Shown here: positions 31,738 to 46,700 of the stretch, piece after piece | How the letters are laid out: every line of letters starts with the position of its first letter | Position numbering within the stretch: the first letter of the stretch is position 1 | Source: Galaxea fascicularis | Lineage: Eukaryota; Cnidaria; Anthozoa; Scleractinia; Euphylliidae | Assembly: GCA_948470475.1 (NCBI GenBank) | Contig: OX419337.1 | Span: forward strand, 3,664,482-3,728,481 | Direction of reading: 5' to 3' | Length of the DNA stretch: 64,000 nucleotides | Program-made: the position numbers and the translations under genes | The notes under the pieces: model-generated | What the model saw: the letters and a program-made list of their open reading frames with translations, nothing else | What the model was told of the DNA's origin: nothing | Database searches by the model: none

Positions 31738-34700
31738 CCCACAAGTTTGAAACCAAAGGAAAAAGAAACGCGCATGCTACGTAGATACGCCTAAAATTAT
31801 GTTATTTCAAAGACCGAGCTTTCGGAGTTCATTTTGCAACTCGAAAGTTACGACCGAGCGACGTGACACAGGCTCGAATTTTGGGGATGGAGGCCTTGAA
31901 AACATACTCCAGAGTCTCTTGTAAAACTAGAATAAAAGTCTGATATAGGAGTAAAAATCTACCTTTAGATCCTCGTTTTCTTGGCTCAAGTTCACCGTTC
32001 CTTCCGACGTCCCTAGGGCCGCCACGTTAAGAGCAGCTCCTTTTACGGACGCAATCCGTCCACTTGTGTCAAACACATCTCCACGCCCCTTAACGACACG
32101 GACTATCTGAATATAACGAAAAAAATGTGAGCATAATAAAATGACATGTGAATCTTGAGTGGATAAAGAATTATTAAAGAATGGAAAGATATACCTGAGT
32201 GCGTCATCGAAGCGGGCAATCTTGGAAGTTTTAAGCGGTCTTTACGATCTTTTTTAAATATCTTGTAATATCTTTTATTGTCTAAACGTTTTGGAATAAT
32301 TTTTAATACTAGATTTTTAATGCTTGCTGAGTATTTTAGATTTTCTTTAAGGGAGTTTGTATTATAGGGTCCACCTCCTAAACTCCTTTTTCGGCGTATT
32401 CTTTGTGTATTTTACCATCATTTTCATTGCCTCGAATAAACGGATGTATGTGGGTATGTATGTACGTACGTATAAACGGAAAATGAAGTAAGTCGCAAGG
32501 CCTTTTTTTTTTGTTCAGACATACCGCACTCTGTAGTTCGTTCCTCAGTTCCTGTAAATTATTGGTTGGTAAACGTAAAAACGTTAAAGTTCAGAGAGAT
32601 TCAACTTGAACGTTTCGGGCGACCTTTCATACATCGTCTATATTTATGACGCACGTCAAAACCATGCAGTTAAAGTTTGTGTCCGTATGCACGAAAAAAC
32701 TACGCAACAGTGGAAATCCATCATTAAGGGCGATGACAACGGTAAACGCAACGATATCACTACAAAACTAATTTAATGGGGCTATGTCAAGGGTATTTCG
32801 GTATACTGGGCCGGATTGAGAGGTAGGTCAAACAAAGGACAGTGAAAGAGCGATTCATGACCTTACGAACCGTCACTTCCTTTCCAAAAGCGTGGTAGGC
32901 GCCCAGAGCCAAGGAGTACCAAAAAGAGCTAAATCCATCTCCTCTGTATTCAGTGACAACTTTTTGTTTTTCACTCCAACTATAATTTGAAGACTTTTGA
33001 CTAGTGCTGATGTCTTCTTCTTAATGAAAACGGTCGAGGGGCGACATTCAAAACTGAAGGTGAATTTCCACTGTCGCGTAAGTTTTACGTGCGCACGGAC
33101 GTAAACTTTAAATGGCGTTACGTACGTAAATAAAATAGGGACGATATATGAAAGCTCGCGCGTAAACGTAAAAGCTGAGCAAGGTTCAAGCGCGTAACCT
33201 GCGCTGAGGCATTTTAATTGTTGTTGTCGTTGTCTTTGCTTTCATTTAGTGCACGCGCAAAAGTCAGCTGCCGTTGACCTAGGCGTGCGATCGGAATGAA
33301 GAAAAAAAAAGAACAACTTATGCCTCAGTTTCTAACCGCACTCTTCCACATTCTTCCCTTGCTTATTTTCGGGGTCCTATTTCCACGTGCAGCCCGCACG
33401 TTCGGGAGGAAAACTTCTGCTAACAAAGTGCATACCTTTGGTACAAATACGAGCCCTAGCAGAACAGAGACGCTCAGTTGAACCCTGAAGAACTCCAGCA
33501 GGTAGATCATGTCCGGTCCTGCGAGATTTCCGATAAAAAGTCTGCAAAGAAAGCAATACTTATATTAATAAAAACTTATCTTGGTCGTTCTTGTGATAGT
33601 GTATGCAGTTTAAAAGACATACTCTTTCAACTCAAATCCTAAAGGTCGTTGCATCGCAACCTTTGTGACATTTCAGATCCTCTACGAGGGAGAGGAAGGG
33701 TGTATTCGTTTTGAAATTCTCATTCAGATTTCGAGGTATGTCCGAGCAGCAGATTTCAGATTGCGAGGCCGTTGCAGATTACATTTTGTCTGGGAGGAAG
33801 GCCGGGGAGGCGGGCAAGCAAGGCGTTATTTGATAAAGTCGGGTAAAGTCGGGTAAAGTCGGACATTTTTTAAACTGATTAGGAGAGCGGAAACGGACAT
33901 TTAGCTATGGTGTCAAATTCAGATTTTATACGCGCGCATGTTTCTCTCGAGGACATTTTCTTGTTTTCGCTGGTACTAGTTCGAATACGCCTCAATGCTA
34001 ATAACAAACGCCATTATTCCATAATCCCAAAAGGGTCATTTTGCCATTACCTTACAGCCAGATAAAAAGTATGACTGAACAGATGGAAACGATAAAAATC
34101 ATGCCGAGATTATGTACAATAACGAATATTTAAACATTCAATAACCTCTTCATAAAAGATGCTATTAAGTTAAATTGATTAACAGTTAAATTGCTGTTTT
34201 AAGATCCTCTGGCAAATCATTCCAGACATGAAGAGCTCGATCGTAAGGAAGGCTGTCCTGCAGCTGTTTTACACAATGGAATTTATATAATCATCATCAT
34301 CATCATCTAATCACAAATAGCATCCTAAGATCCATGGCTGAAGGCACTGGGGACAGGTGTTTGCGGTGTAATGTGAGTTGGGAATCTTATCAAACTTTTT
34401 GAAGGAGCTACAGTGTCCTATAAAGGAGAAAATTGGTCTCTGGGTTAATTAAATCTATCAACTATCAACTCCCCGTAGATCCTGGCTTGAATGGTTAATA
34501 GCCGCGCGCATCTACTCAGCCATTAACGGAGAACGATAACAGAGTCATCTAAATACGATTCAAGTGAGCAAACATTTGGAAGCACTAAAAGATAATTTCT
34601 GTAGAGATTGAATAGTACTGGGCCACTAGATTCACTGAACAGTAGTGATCTACTAGAGCGTAGTGGTGCATCGTGTGGTATTCCACGCACGTCGAATGGT

Positions 34701-37700
34701 GCAAACCAAGTCCTACTGCTTGGCTACGCCCTTTAAAGTATCTCTTGAACCAGTTTCTAGCAGCTACGGACACACCCAGTGAACTGAGAAGCAGCCCGTT
34801 TCCTATGCTATCAAAAGCCTTAGACAAATCTAAAAGGAGTATAAGGCTACCACGTCTTTTGTAGTCCACAGATCTCAGAATTGTGTCTGTTACAACTAAG
34901 TTTAGAGTTTCAGTTAAATGTAACTTTTTGTTCCCACTGTGGTGTGCAATTAGGCGTTTCCTCTGCCAAACATTCACTGATGACTGATTCAGAAGCAACC
35001 GTTCACAGATCTTTAATGCGACAACCGTATTAAGGTGGAAGAGAACTGGACAATTGGTGTTCACTAACTCATGATCACCTTCCTTTCGTAGCAGCGGAAT
35101 TACTTTCAGTGACTTTAAAGCAGCTGGAAACACAGACAACTACAGGCGGAGGAGTTCTCCATGGCAAAGTATCTGTGATCACAACCATCAGAAACTTTGC
35201 CTGGTCCAGGTACCTTAATAGCCGTAAAAGAGTCCGCAATTTTCCTCATAAATTAGTTTTCAATTTTATTATCGAAAGTCAATTGCGTTTGCTTTGGTTC
35301 TGCACTGCGTTGTTTAGCTCGCGCCACTTTTCCAATCACTGAGAAGCAAAACCAAAACCAATCGCTTGTCGCACGCGCGCATTTTCCCGCGCTTTATAGC
35401 GGTTACATGTAATTGCTTCTTATTCTGATTGGCTCATTGCACTGTTTGTATCTCTTGTGATTGGTCAGTGTAATTGCTTTGGTTATGGGTATTACAACAA
35501 TTGAAAACTGCTCAAACTCTATAAGATACTGGGTTAAGACAAAATTAGTCTCGGGGATGATAACATCTGGAGAGTAGTGGTAGGAGAGGCAGTGAGCAGA
35601 CCGTGTTAGAAGGCCAGTGCTTTATGTCTTAACACCGACAGAATGATGTAAAAAACGTATTTTAAAACTCATTCTCGTAAGTAAACAGTTCATGAAATTT
35701 CATTTCTGGGCATCACGTCCCACATGGAGTTCTTGTTCTTCACGAATTTTCCCCTTCACCTCGTCTCTATAGACGAACTATAGCTGTCCCAGTACGCAGT
35801 TAATGAATTACAAATATAAGGCAGTGCTCTCTTTCTTTAGTATAGACAGTATGATCCTGAAAGAGTCCATTTTACAGTTGTGTGTTCAATGACCTGGCCT
35901 TTGAGAAGAAGCGAGGCTGGAGGCGTCACTGCTTTTCTCATGTAAATCATGTTATTCTTAAGTAATTAACTAGTCGACGTCTACAAACCAAGTAGTGTTA
36001 GACAGCAGGTTGCTTTTCACACGACCGCAGAAGCATGGCGTGTGAAAGCAATTAGGAAATTTCTAGTGCGAATGCGGCTTGGTGTGACTGAGCGTCCATG
36101 AAGCAAAGCGCTTCCTCCTGCAAAACGTTTAGGAAAGACTTCAAAACACTGAACTGTTTGCAGCCTTATGACAGATTACATAACTGATAACTGACATCTT
36201 TGACTGCTACTGCAATATCGACCACCAACTGACAGCGCATGAGGCCAACAATTTACCCGAAAACTGACAAACACTTGGAATCTTACTGACACCTGACAAG
36301 ACAGTAAAAGCCCTCGAGCTGAGGGGGAAAATTGCCTGCTTAAAAATTCAAGGATAATTGAGGAAAATCCCCTTAGGTCAAGCATAATTAAGGCCAATGA
36401 CGAAAGCTTTGACGCACATTGCTGTTAATGGGAGGACTGTTTACGCAGGTACAGTGAATTTGAACAAATAAAAGTTAAATTGAAATCACAAAATTGTTGC
36501 TTCTGACGTCTTTTGGTGAATCTTGTGGCCAAGCACGTTCGTGGCACATGATTGTAGCGTAAAGGTCGCATATCCTCCAACACTAGTATAGTAAAGTGAC
36601 TTGTTTTCTTATAATGCTGTGAGGCTTTTAATAAAATCATATCATAAGAAGTGCTAATTCGTTTCGGGGTTGTGTAAGTGATAATGATATTGGAGCCATT
36701 GGACCCCTTTCTCATCCCAAACTAAAGCTACTGAGTGGTACTTTCCATAGCTGCTAATATTTATGTTCTTTCACAAGGGGTCCAAATAAAGCTTTTGATT
36801 CTGCCGATGAAATGCTAAAGAGAGCGGCTCATTCAAATGAAAGCCGTTGTGACGAAATCCGAAGTTGTGGCCATTCAAATGAAAGCTTCTAAGCAGTACT
36901 CCCTTTTACGTGGTGCTATAAATTACGCTATACACAGGGAGATTCGAAGTTTTGAGGGAGAAGTCTCTGGATTAATTTCAAGTCTAATGTGTCAAATATC
37001 AAACGAAAGCTAATGAGTGTAATGTCAGTCACTTTGGAAAAGAAAACGAAACTAGTGAATCCAAACTGAGATGTTCTTTGACTCTCTGAATGACGGAATA
37101 CGGAACTTATCTACAAATGCATCATCGTTATTGAGCCTAAGGATGCATTTATTTTGTTTTGAGTTAAAGCCGATACGGCATTTAATACTGAACTACGTCA
37201 AATCAATATTGTCAATGGCGATATCGAATCCATTTGATGCATGATTATATGTCGCTAAATTATGTCAACAGAATTCACACTGAGACAGAGTTAATTTACT
37301 GAAGGCAACCAATCCTGCTTTGTACTAAGCAATGGACATTGCTATACGTCATTGCTTTGTTCACTGTGTCGTCGGTTTTGTACCAGAGGGATTTCAAGTT
37401 TAACTGGTCAAACTGAAGGTAGAAAAAGTGTTAGACGACTGCTAGTAATACAATTTCGGCATTTTCGTCAGTAAATCCCCACTCTTCCCCTACCCCGCCA
37501 TACAAAGAGACGGCAATTTCCAAATCATGAACTGACTAAGAAAACAACCTGATAAATGACTGAGTAAACGTTGAACGGGATAGTTGCTGAATCGTCTATT
37601 AAACTTTAGAACCGCCTAACAAGGCACATCGCTAAAAGTATGACAAACAGTCCCACATCAATGAAAAATAACCCTAAAAAACACCTGAAAAATTGAGAAT

Positions 37701-40700
37701 GAAGTATATGAAATAAATGGTATATGAAATATACCTGAAAAACTGCCACCCTTTCATAACGATTAACGCACGATTGTGCGGTCACGACATCTCTCGTATA
37801 CGTTTTTAAGTTAAACTGTGTTACACTGCACGGTCTCGAAACAAATCGATTTGGGCAAGCGACTTAGAGACTTAAAGGATAGAGAGACAGACAGCTTACC
37901 AGATTAAGCAAGAAAATACTTTTCACAGTAGTTTAGTTTCTACATAATTCACCCGCATTGTATGATATTAAAGAGTTGAGATAATCGCGAAAAACAGCTG
38001 CGTAGCAACTATTAGAAATTAAACTGTTTGAAATGGCGTTTTCGTTACGGTGACTGGCGTGGATTAAGCTCCATATTAAATAAGAAAGGCCGACCAGCTG
38101 AAAAAACCACTAACTTGATCCACTTCAATTGAATGTCTCCGTTTTGTCATATTTCATGGGGAAAAATTATCATATCACTGTTACGACATTTTTATTTCGT
38201 TTTAATTTTTCTTTACAGCTTCTGTATACCATCAGTGAATTGACAAATGCGCCACCGGTAATTTTCAATATTACGATTAACGAGCTTGCTCCTAAATATT
38301 TCGCTGGTTTGACATTGCGGAGCATTTTGCAGGGTGGAAATTCTGCTCCCGAGAATGAATTATACGGTACACACGGAGAAGCGTTGCTCCCAGAGCGTGC
38401 CTTTGCAGCAAACTGCCCAGGAGCAAAACCCCTCGTGTGTATCGCTCATTGTTGCGATGGAGCATACCCTGCCAGCAAACATTACCTTGAAATGACAGGG
38501 AATTCCCCGTTTTTTGGCCAAACATTTATTATATATCAATTGTCAGGATATTTTTCTTTCATGAATTGCTTTCAGATGACATCAAGTAAATGTTAACGGT
38601 AAGTATTTCAGACACGACAGGATAACTTGAAAACGTCGAGCAGACCTTTCCAAGTTGTCGTCCATTTTCATCTCGGTTAAGCGTACGAAAAACAATTAAG
38701 AATAGTTTTCGTGAGTTAAATCAACCATATCGAACAAAATTTGGTCATTGGTCACCTTTGACTGCCAGAGTTGTACTAACAATCCATGACACTGCCGTGT
38801 TTGTTAAAATCTAAAAGATCCAAAACAGTTTGGCAAAACAGATTCATAGTAGGTTGCGACCTGTCGCCCCGATAGACCCCGGGGCACGGATGGCAGGGTT
38901 TAATGAGATTTGACGGTTGATTCGTGGAATTGGAGACAGCCCGAGTCAGGAAATCGGATGCACTACAAAAGGCTTTCACCGTTGTGATTGTCCAATCTAC
39001 TAAACGGTTTTGCTGATCAAACTGTATAAGGGTATTTAATACCGTCTGCACTTTCCCTACTAAATGCGATCGAGACGCCAACAAATAAGGGAATTTTTTC
39101 TCCAACGTAAGGTCAATAAGCCTTTATAAGTTTGCTGAGGTAAAATTGCGCACAGTAAAGGCGAACGAAAAGCAAATAACAATTACGAGAGCAGATGGCT
39201 CAAAGTAAATGAAAACTTGAATTCATACAGTCCAAGCTTATTTACGCATTTCAGTTTAACTCGGGAGAGTGGATAAAACCGACAAGTGCGACCAGTCGAA
39301 TAAAGAAGAAAATACAAGCTGTTTCTTCGCCACTTTTTCTTTGATGCACATGCACCTAGTTTTGAGCCTTCGGGTGAAATCGTTTCATTGTCCGGAGTTA
39401 ACTGGTGCTATATACGTCTGTGTTGACTAACATTTCAGTATACAATTTAAAATCCTTTTATATATTAAAACTGCTTAGCAATACTCTCGGGCACCTTATT
39501 TTTACCACTTTGCGGCCGGGAACGCATTTTCATTGGAATTTTTTCTAATCTCTAAAATGAAACAGTTTTGGTTTTAGAAAAGCACCTGGCTTCAGTAACG
39601 ACACAGTTGATAAAACACTCATTTCTTCTCTTTATCACAAACGCGTGGCCATGATCGCGGCTGCTTTTTACTCAAGCACGTCCTGTACTCAATCTCCATC
39701 ATGAAGCTCGGAAAAAACCGCTTTTAAAAAAGGCATTCCAAATTAAAACACAGTTATATTTCTCGACGTTTGCAATTACACCTGCTTAAGGCCATTCGAT
39801 CAATTCACCGAAGGCGCAATTTTGGCCTTTTTTCTGACGTTTGAATTATCAGTTCGACGCCAGGCAGTGGCGCTTCGGAGACACCAAGGGTTCACAGCTT
39901 TTGTCAAGTCAACCGATAGGGATGAACGCAATTTTCGGTAAGATTCGCTGCCGAAAAAGAAACAGTTTCGTAACAAATAAAAAAGAGCCAGGCGGCGGAG
40001 AGAAATGACAGAATTTTTGTTCAAACTACAGAAGTGGAAGTAACACCACTGAATTGGAGGTTGTAATCGGTAGCTTTTGTTGTTGTCGATGGCGCGTGTA
40101 GTTTTCTGTTTTGACATTTCAGTTTACAGCGCGAGGGTAAAAGTTGCTTCAGGATTTAATTGTTTCCTTTGTTCTTGAGAAGGCTACAACAGCCCTTGTT
40201 GGTGGCTTTCCTGGTGCTAAGTGAGAAATCCTAGTCAGTCATCACCCAAATAAAAGCTATCGAGCAATCAAGCAGCTTTATTCTCTGCCATCATTTCACC
40301 GAGAGTACGTGCGTTGGTTGTCCTGCACTGACCGGTACCGGAATCGAAACCGAAGCCGGTCAGTAAGAGTTCTTATTATCTTACCTCCAGCGATGAAAAA
40401 TTACTCCTTGCAAATTCCAGTGTTACCGGGTTAGAAATTTGACTTTCACCTAAAAACTTTGGACTCGAACTTTGAAATTTCTTGACGGCTTGTCTGGGCG
40501 AAGCATCCAAATCGCTCTAAATTACAATCAGTCGCATCAAGCTCTCTTGGCGGTTAACCGATACGGAAAAAACCTTGTTTTTAGCCGAAAAGCGACTTTG
40601 TGCGTACACACCAGTCTCTGGCGACAAGGCACGCCAGCATTACTGGGGGGGGGGGGGGGGGGACAACTCTAACAAACGTTTCTCTGTGTGTAACTTAAAG

Positions 40701-43700
40701 TCCTCCCGGATATTTGGAAGATTTCTCCGATTTTTCCGGTGACATTTTCGTAAAACGGTCATACTTCGCCCTTGTTTTCTGTTATACATCCCAGAACTAC
40801 GCCATATTTCCCAGAAAAATTCCCCAGTCTTCCGATTCCCCGTAAAATCTCCAGATTTCAGGAAGAAATTTTCTTTTCCCCCGAAACGGGCGTTCTTGGA
40901 GTTATCACCCCCAGTAGTATAGGAAAACGTGAAAACGAACTTGCACAAGCTTGCGCCGGTAAAAAGCGAAAGCACATGCAAGTTTAGTGTTTTGAAGTGG
41001 AAGGCAGAAAACTACAAGAGACGCGTGTTCCATGTTATGGTGGCGCATGCCAAGTGGATTTAAATCGCTATTAAATGTGCTGAAACGCTGCCATAGCTTC
41101 AAGGAAAAATAAACAACAGCAAACACTATGCTGGGGTTTAAAATAATACACTAATTAAAAGATGTCGTTTCGCTTTTATTAGATACGGAATTCAAATTCT
41201 GGTATCTAGGCAAATTCCTCGAGGAAAGAAAAATTGGGGTCTGGGAAGAAGTAAGATTTCTAGTTTGTTCACAGCTTACATTTGAGCAAGGCGGGTACCT
41301 GAAACATGTGTTAATAAATTATGATAACAGACCTGTCTTATTCACAACGAAAGACGAAAATTCGTGCGATACAAGTCATCATACTGACGATTATCTCCGT
41401 AAATAATTGTGCACCGGTTATAGAAAAATAAATAAAATGCGTCAGCTCTTTGAAATTAATGAGTGAAGGGCCAAGTTGGATAGCCCAAAATTACATATTA
41501 CAACACACATATTATCGCTAAATATTAACGAGACAAGAATTCTCACAAAGTTTAGTTTTATTATCGGACTTCTGTACAGATGTTAGTCGGTGGTAATAAA
41601 TAGACTGTTTATAAAGAAATATAGTTGCAACACCATCAAATATATTTTCATGTATGTAAGTTCTTATGGCCGTCATGTTTTTTATCAACTGCTTGACTTG
41701 TATGCAAATTTATTGAATTTCTTTCACTTTAATTTCGCTGTTCTGTTCATTTCATTCATGTCAAATACTGTTAGCGAAGTACGAATTTTATTTTCCCCGA
41801 AAGGTGAAATTTTGCCCCGCAATTTTTACTGGAAAAGTTTAATCCACTTAAATGAATGTGGTATTCTTCAGGGCAAAGTTCTTTGAATGCTACAATTGTA
41901 GAAACTCTCAAAGTAATATTCTGTGTTATAACAATGCCCTTTTTAACACCAGTCCAAGAGGAAATTCTAAAGCCGCCAACAAAAAGAAAAAAATGAAGAC
42001 GGCGCGCGCACTAATAAAAGCTCGTGCGATTTAGCTGGCTGTAAAATCTAATGGTTGCGACTGATCGAGATTTTGTGCGAAGCTTCGAATGAATGGGCAT
42101 ATGTCGGCTGTTTGTTTAAAGAAAATAGAATTCTACATAATACTGCATGAATATTAATAGCACCAAGATCTATTTACATCGGGAAATTCTCTTCACCGGC
42201 CCACCATGGCCATTCAACATATTTGTTGAAAATTCAACTGGAGATCCTTTATAAACCCATTCTTAAATTACACTATGTTAATTATTGTCCACCTTAAGCG
42301 AAGGTTCGACCCTCGACTCGTTTCAGTTTTAGCTATGGGTTGTCCATACGTCCAAATTACAAACGACGACAAAACGAGACGAGCAACGCATTCAGTGATA
42401 TCAGTCTTTCGATGAGATAGCGAAAATTTATTGATATCACAGGAAGCCAATATCTCTTTTTTCCACTTTATATTTTTCGCGACGAAATAATCTTGGACCG
42501 ATTCCATGTATGGGTTTTCCATTTCGTCAGACGGAAAAAGTCACAAGTCAAACGTGCTCATCTTCTACCAATAGGCCACTAAAACCTCAACTCTTGGAAC
42601 CACTAAGCATCTATAAACCAAAGAGGCACAGATTTGGCGAAATTTCACCGTGTCTTCTCGTGACTGCCTCCCAAATTTACTCATTGATGTACAGATGAAA
42701 CGCGCAAATCCTGTTGCGGCGATGACAGTTAAAATTTTCTGCTTCCAGCGCAAAAGATATCCATATTTTTTCGTCCTCACGGGAGAAATTTCAAAACTCC
42801 GGCTTGTTTATTTCTCATTGCTCGATGTGGCGTTTGGCAGTGACGTGACAGTACAGTTCGCCTTAGTAGGGTTTTCTAATGCAAGAATTATGTCTTGATG
42901 AAGGTCGATATTTTTCTTGTGATCGGCATTGTTGGCTGTCTGAAAAACCTTAAGTTCGCCGATTTCCTGCAGAAGTTTCAAAGTGTCCTCGTTAACCATT
43001 TGTATTGTCGGCGTGAGCGTCGATTTGTCGTGTGTTTTCACTCCCTCCGCGGTATTCGACGGCCGCTTGGAGCCACCTTTTCCCATCGGCGAGGAAGCGT
43101 TTGTATCATTAGAAGTACCCTGACGATCGTCGCGGTCCTGTCTTCGAGATGGCAAGCATCCCATTATGCTAAGCTTGAAACACTCTCGCATCTAGAGGAA
43201 GAAACATCACGATAACACGACATTAATATTCAGTTTTGCCGCCGTAAAATGGCATCGCATAGCGGTAACTGTCTCGGTCACTCGTTCCGTCTGCACTACT
43301 GCTGTACTGCTCAGATCAGCTTTAGTATTGGATGACATTTAATAATTAACTAAGGGAGATCATCTATGACGTCATTCCCTAGAGCTGAATTTACGCGCAG
43401 TTCCTATTCGTTAAGTTTCCAGCTGAAGTTTTCTCATCTGACAATAACGTCAATACTAATGAAACTTCGCTCGCAAAAGGGTAATACATTAGTGCAGACC
43501 TTCGCCGGACGAAAGGTCAAGAAAGAAAAACAGACGACTGGATGAGAGATTCGTAACAGCAGCCGATATTCACATTGTGCTCAAGAGTTCTATAATCATC
43601 TCTTTCTAAACACTTTAACTCATCACAAATTCTTCTAATAGAAAGCTCAACTAGATGAAAAACTTATTGAATTGCATTAAATCTATGAATATCAGTGATT

Positions 43701-46700
43701 CAACACAGATCTGTCTCGTGTAGTAGGCAGCGGCATGTGTTATCATAAATAGATTAACCGCAAACAAACTTTGACCATATGAGCTTCGTGGAGTTTGACT
43801 TTTTCAAGGCCAAACGCTAAATTCTGTGTAGGCTTATTAAATGAAATGTGCTTGTCACGGGATTTTGTATTTTTGAAATGGCGTCAACACTTTAGAATTC
43901 AGTTATCTGTAAAGAGAAGCAAAACCGAAATGGACTTACCTTGGGGAAGCGTACAAAACCTCTTTTCAGTAAATTAAAACACTTCACGCACACCAACGAA
44001 CGAAAAACGAAAGGTGAAATAATTTCGCTTGGTGCGTAAGTCTCGGAACTTTCAATGTACGCGCATACGTTGCAAAGTTGCGAAATGAAACTTCGATATG
44101 ACGGTGAGTGGGCTTTATAAAGGCAATCGGTTGTTATGACGTACGCAAGTTGATAAAGCTTATATTCGACTGCTATCACGCACTTGTTGGGGGTTCAACG
44201 CAGGTCACGCCTCTGTTATTTGGTTTTTAAAAATACTTCATCAGTCCAAAATCGAATGCCAAGTTAGCAAGGAAGTTAAGGCACGCAACATTTGCTGCGA
44301 ACGATGTTCTGTTGTCAAGGATGTGGGTGTTTTCTTTACAAAATAATCAAAGCATCACTAATCAATTATTCACTGACAGGCGGTTCTATTTAAAGTGAAT
44401 TATACCAATTGTTATTGTAATATCGAGGTAACGCTATCGCGGCGGCCGTGTTCTTTCTAGTGACAAGAACCTATCGCCAAGAAAATCACTGACGGATTCA
44501 CATAGAACCGACCGTTTTTAACCAGAAAGCGACACAGCGGCTGCTTTTCGGTGATGGTTCGGGTGACGTGTTCGCGTGCTGTCGTGAACGTTCGGTAACT
44601 CACTCGAGTCAGCCGCGTGACGCATAACAAGACAATCGTCGTCGTCAAAGGTACATTACTCAACATTAACTTATATACGCTCCACTGGAGAGACCTTAAG
44701 GGCAAGAGAGTTATTTTCGGATTCTGAAAGCCAAAAGCACCCTGAGCCATATCGCTCCTTTGACGTAATCGGTTACTAGGTGCAAAAAAACTGCGACTCT
44801 AAAACTTAAGTAGTTTGCACGGAAAGATCACTATAAAACAGGTATATTTGTCGGATACAAGGATTGGTGTATAGAAAGCACTCAGAAGAAAAGCAATATC
44901 CAGTGGCCGAAATACTATGATATGAACACTTCACTTACGTGAGCATTCATTAAAATGGAAAATTTACACCCGAAAAAATACTCTAAATACCGGGACACAA
45001 ACAGGAGTATGGTACGAAAATACTGCTAAATAACTTTGAATTGAACCATCATGGTAGAACGAGACGCCCATAGACACCCAAGATTTTAGAGGTACAGTAT
45101 TATTCGCCATCCCTATTACAGAATTCAAAGTGGACAGACTGCAAATTGTCGGTAGTTGCTGTCTATCTTTAGCTGTGGAGTGTAAGAATTTGAAACACAT
45201 TCAATCATGTGTTTGATGCAAATCAAATTTTAGAAACTCTTTGGTACTCTCGAATGTTCAGGGTAATATCGACTTACGATATACTCACGGAGTTTCGATC
45301 ACTTTATTCAGCGTTCGTGACATGATTGGTATTCATGATATGCCGAATTTTACTAGTGGTATTGAACAACTGCCAATGCGTGATAACGTTCCATTAATAT
45401 CAAACAAAGCACAATGACAAAATCACATCAGCAACTCGTTATATAACGCCAGTGTCTTTTTTCTGACCGGTAATTCTGAGGTATCAATAGAACGAATTTT
45501 GCTTCCTTTTAAGAACTTACGTCTGATGTAGCGGAAGGTAGACGGATTATTTTTTTAAACGATTTCAACTCATTTTACATGGTCTGGCCTACGATTACGT
45601 CACACGTTTTCTTTGACCAAACCCCTCGTTAACTGCTCTACTAACACGGTGGTTTTTCCGACCGTTTCATGTTACTTTTGGTCAGTTACAGACTTGTTCT
45701 ATTTTGGTCCTCCCTGTTGGCCTCAATCACATAAAACCATTACCTTAACCCCTTTAATTGCTCCCAACGTTTCAATAATTCAAATCAACTCTAGATCACT
45801 TGTCAGTTTCGAAACAGTTTTTTTTATAACAAAATAATTTATTTTCTTAGTTTCAGTTTTTATTCACGGGCTTTACAGCTCTTATAAGCTTAAATAGTAA
45901 ATACATCAGAGTTGACACATTTAAACAGTTTACAAAATGGTGCGGATAAATCTGTAAGATCTCTAAATCGACATAACTGTCATCAAACGGCCAAGAGTTG
46001 TAATCTCGGTTACTTGGACATTAGAAAACTAGAACTTTAAAACTCGTAGCAAAAACACCTATAACTACTCCGTTCTCCATCATTTTCCAACCCCGGCTTC
46101 ACAAATGAGTCAAATGCCTTTAGGATGTGCTTCGCTTCTGTCCTGACACGTATGCGCTCGTCAGATTTCGTTTAGTTTCATTAAAATCATTTAAGACGGA
46201 AATATGTAAACACCTGTTTGCAAATAGTTTCCCCTGCACGCTCACGCATACAGTTCGTTTCCACCCGGAGTCGCTGACGTGACAAAATGATCGATGGCGA
46301 ACTGATAAACGTTAACTGTTGGAGTGAGTTTCTGGAATTTTTTCTAGGAACACCCCCTTTTGAGTCCAAATGATCTCAACCACATTACACTTGGCAATTT
46401 TGCTGATCACGAGCAAACGATTAAGCTTAAGTTTCAAAAGTGATAAATCTAGGTTCGAATGACTGACAGGGGTCTCCCGCTCCTTCCTTCCCACGCAGGC
46501 AGAAACCTTTTGTTATTAGTGACGGTCCAATCACCTTCTCTGCGTTCAATCAATACCCGTTTTGGTCAGTGAAAACTTGTCACCCCACAAAAAGCTTCTT
46601 TTCGCAGAAAATAAAATAACACCACCCACAGAGAGGCCAAGTTGATTTGTCATCGTGCGTAAAGCTTAACGGCGCAATTAAGGAAAGAGCTTTGGGTGGC

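Noticed and set aside
31574..31756. Ser/Leu-repeat frame on the minus strand
   Set aside because: Translation of the (GA)n microsatellite.
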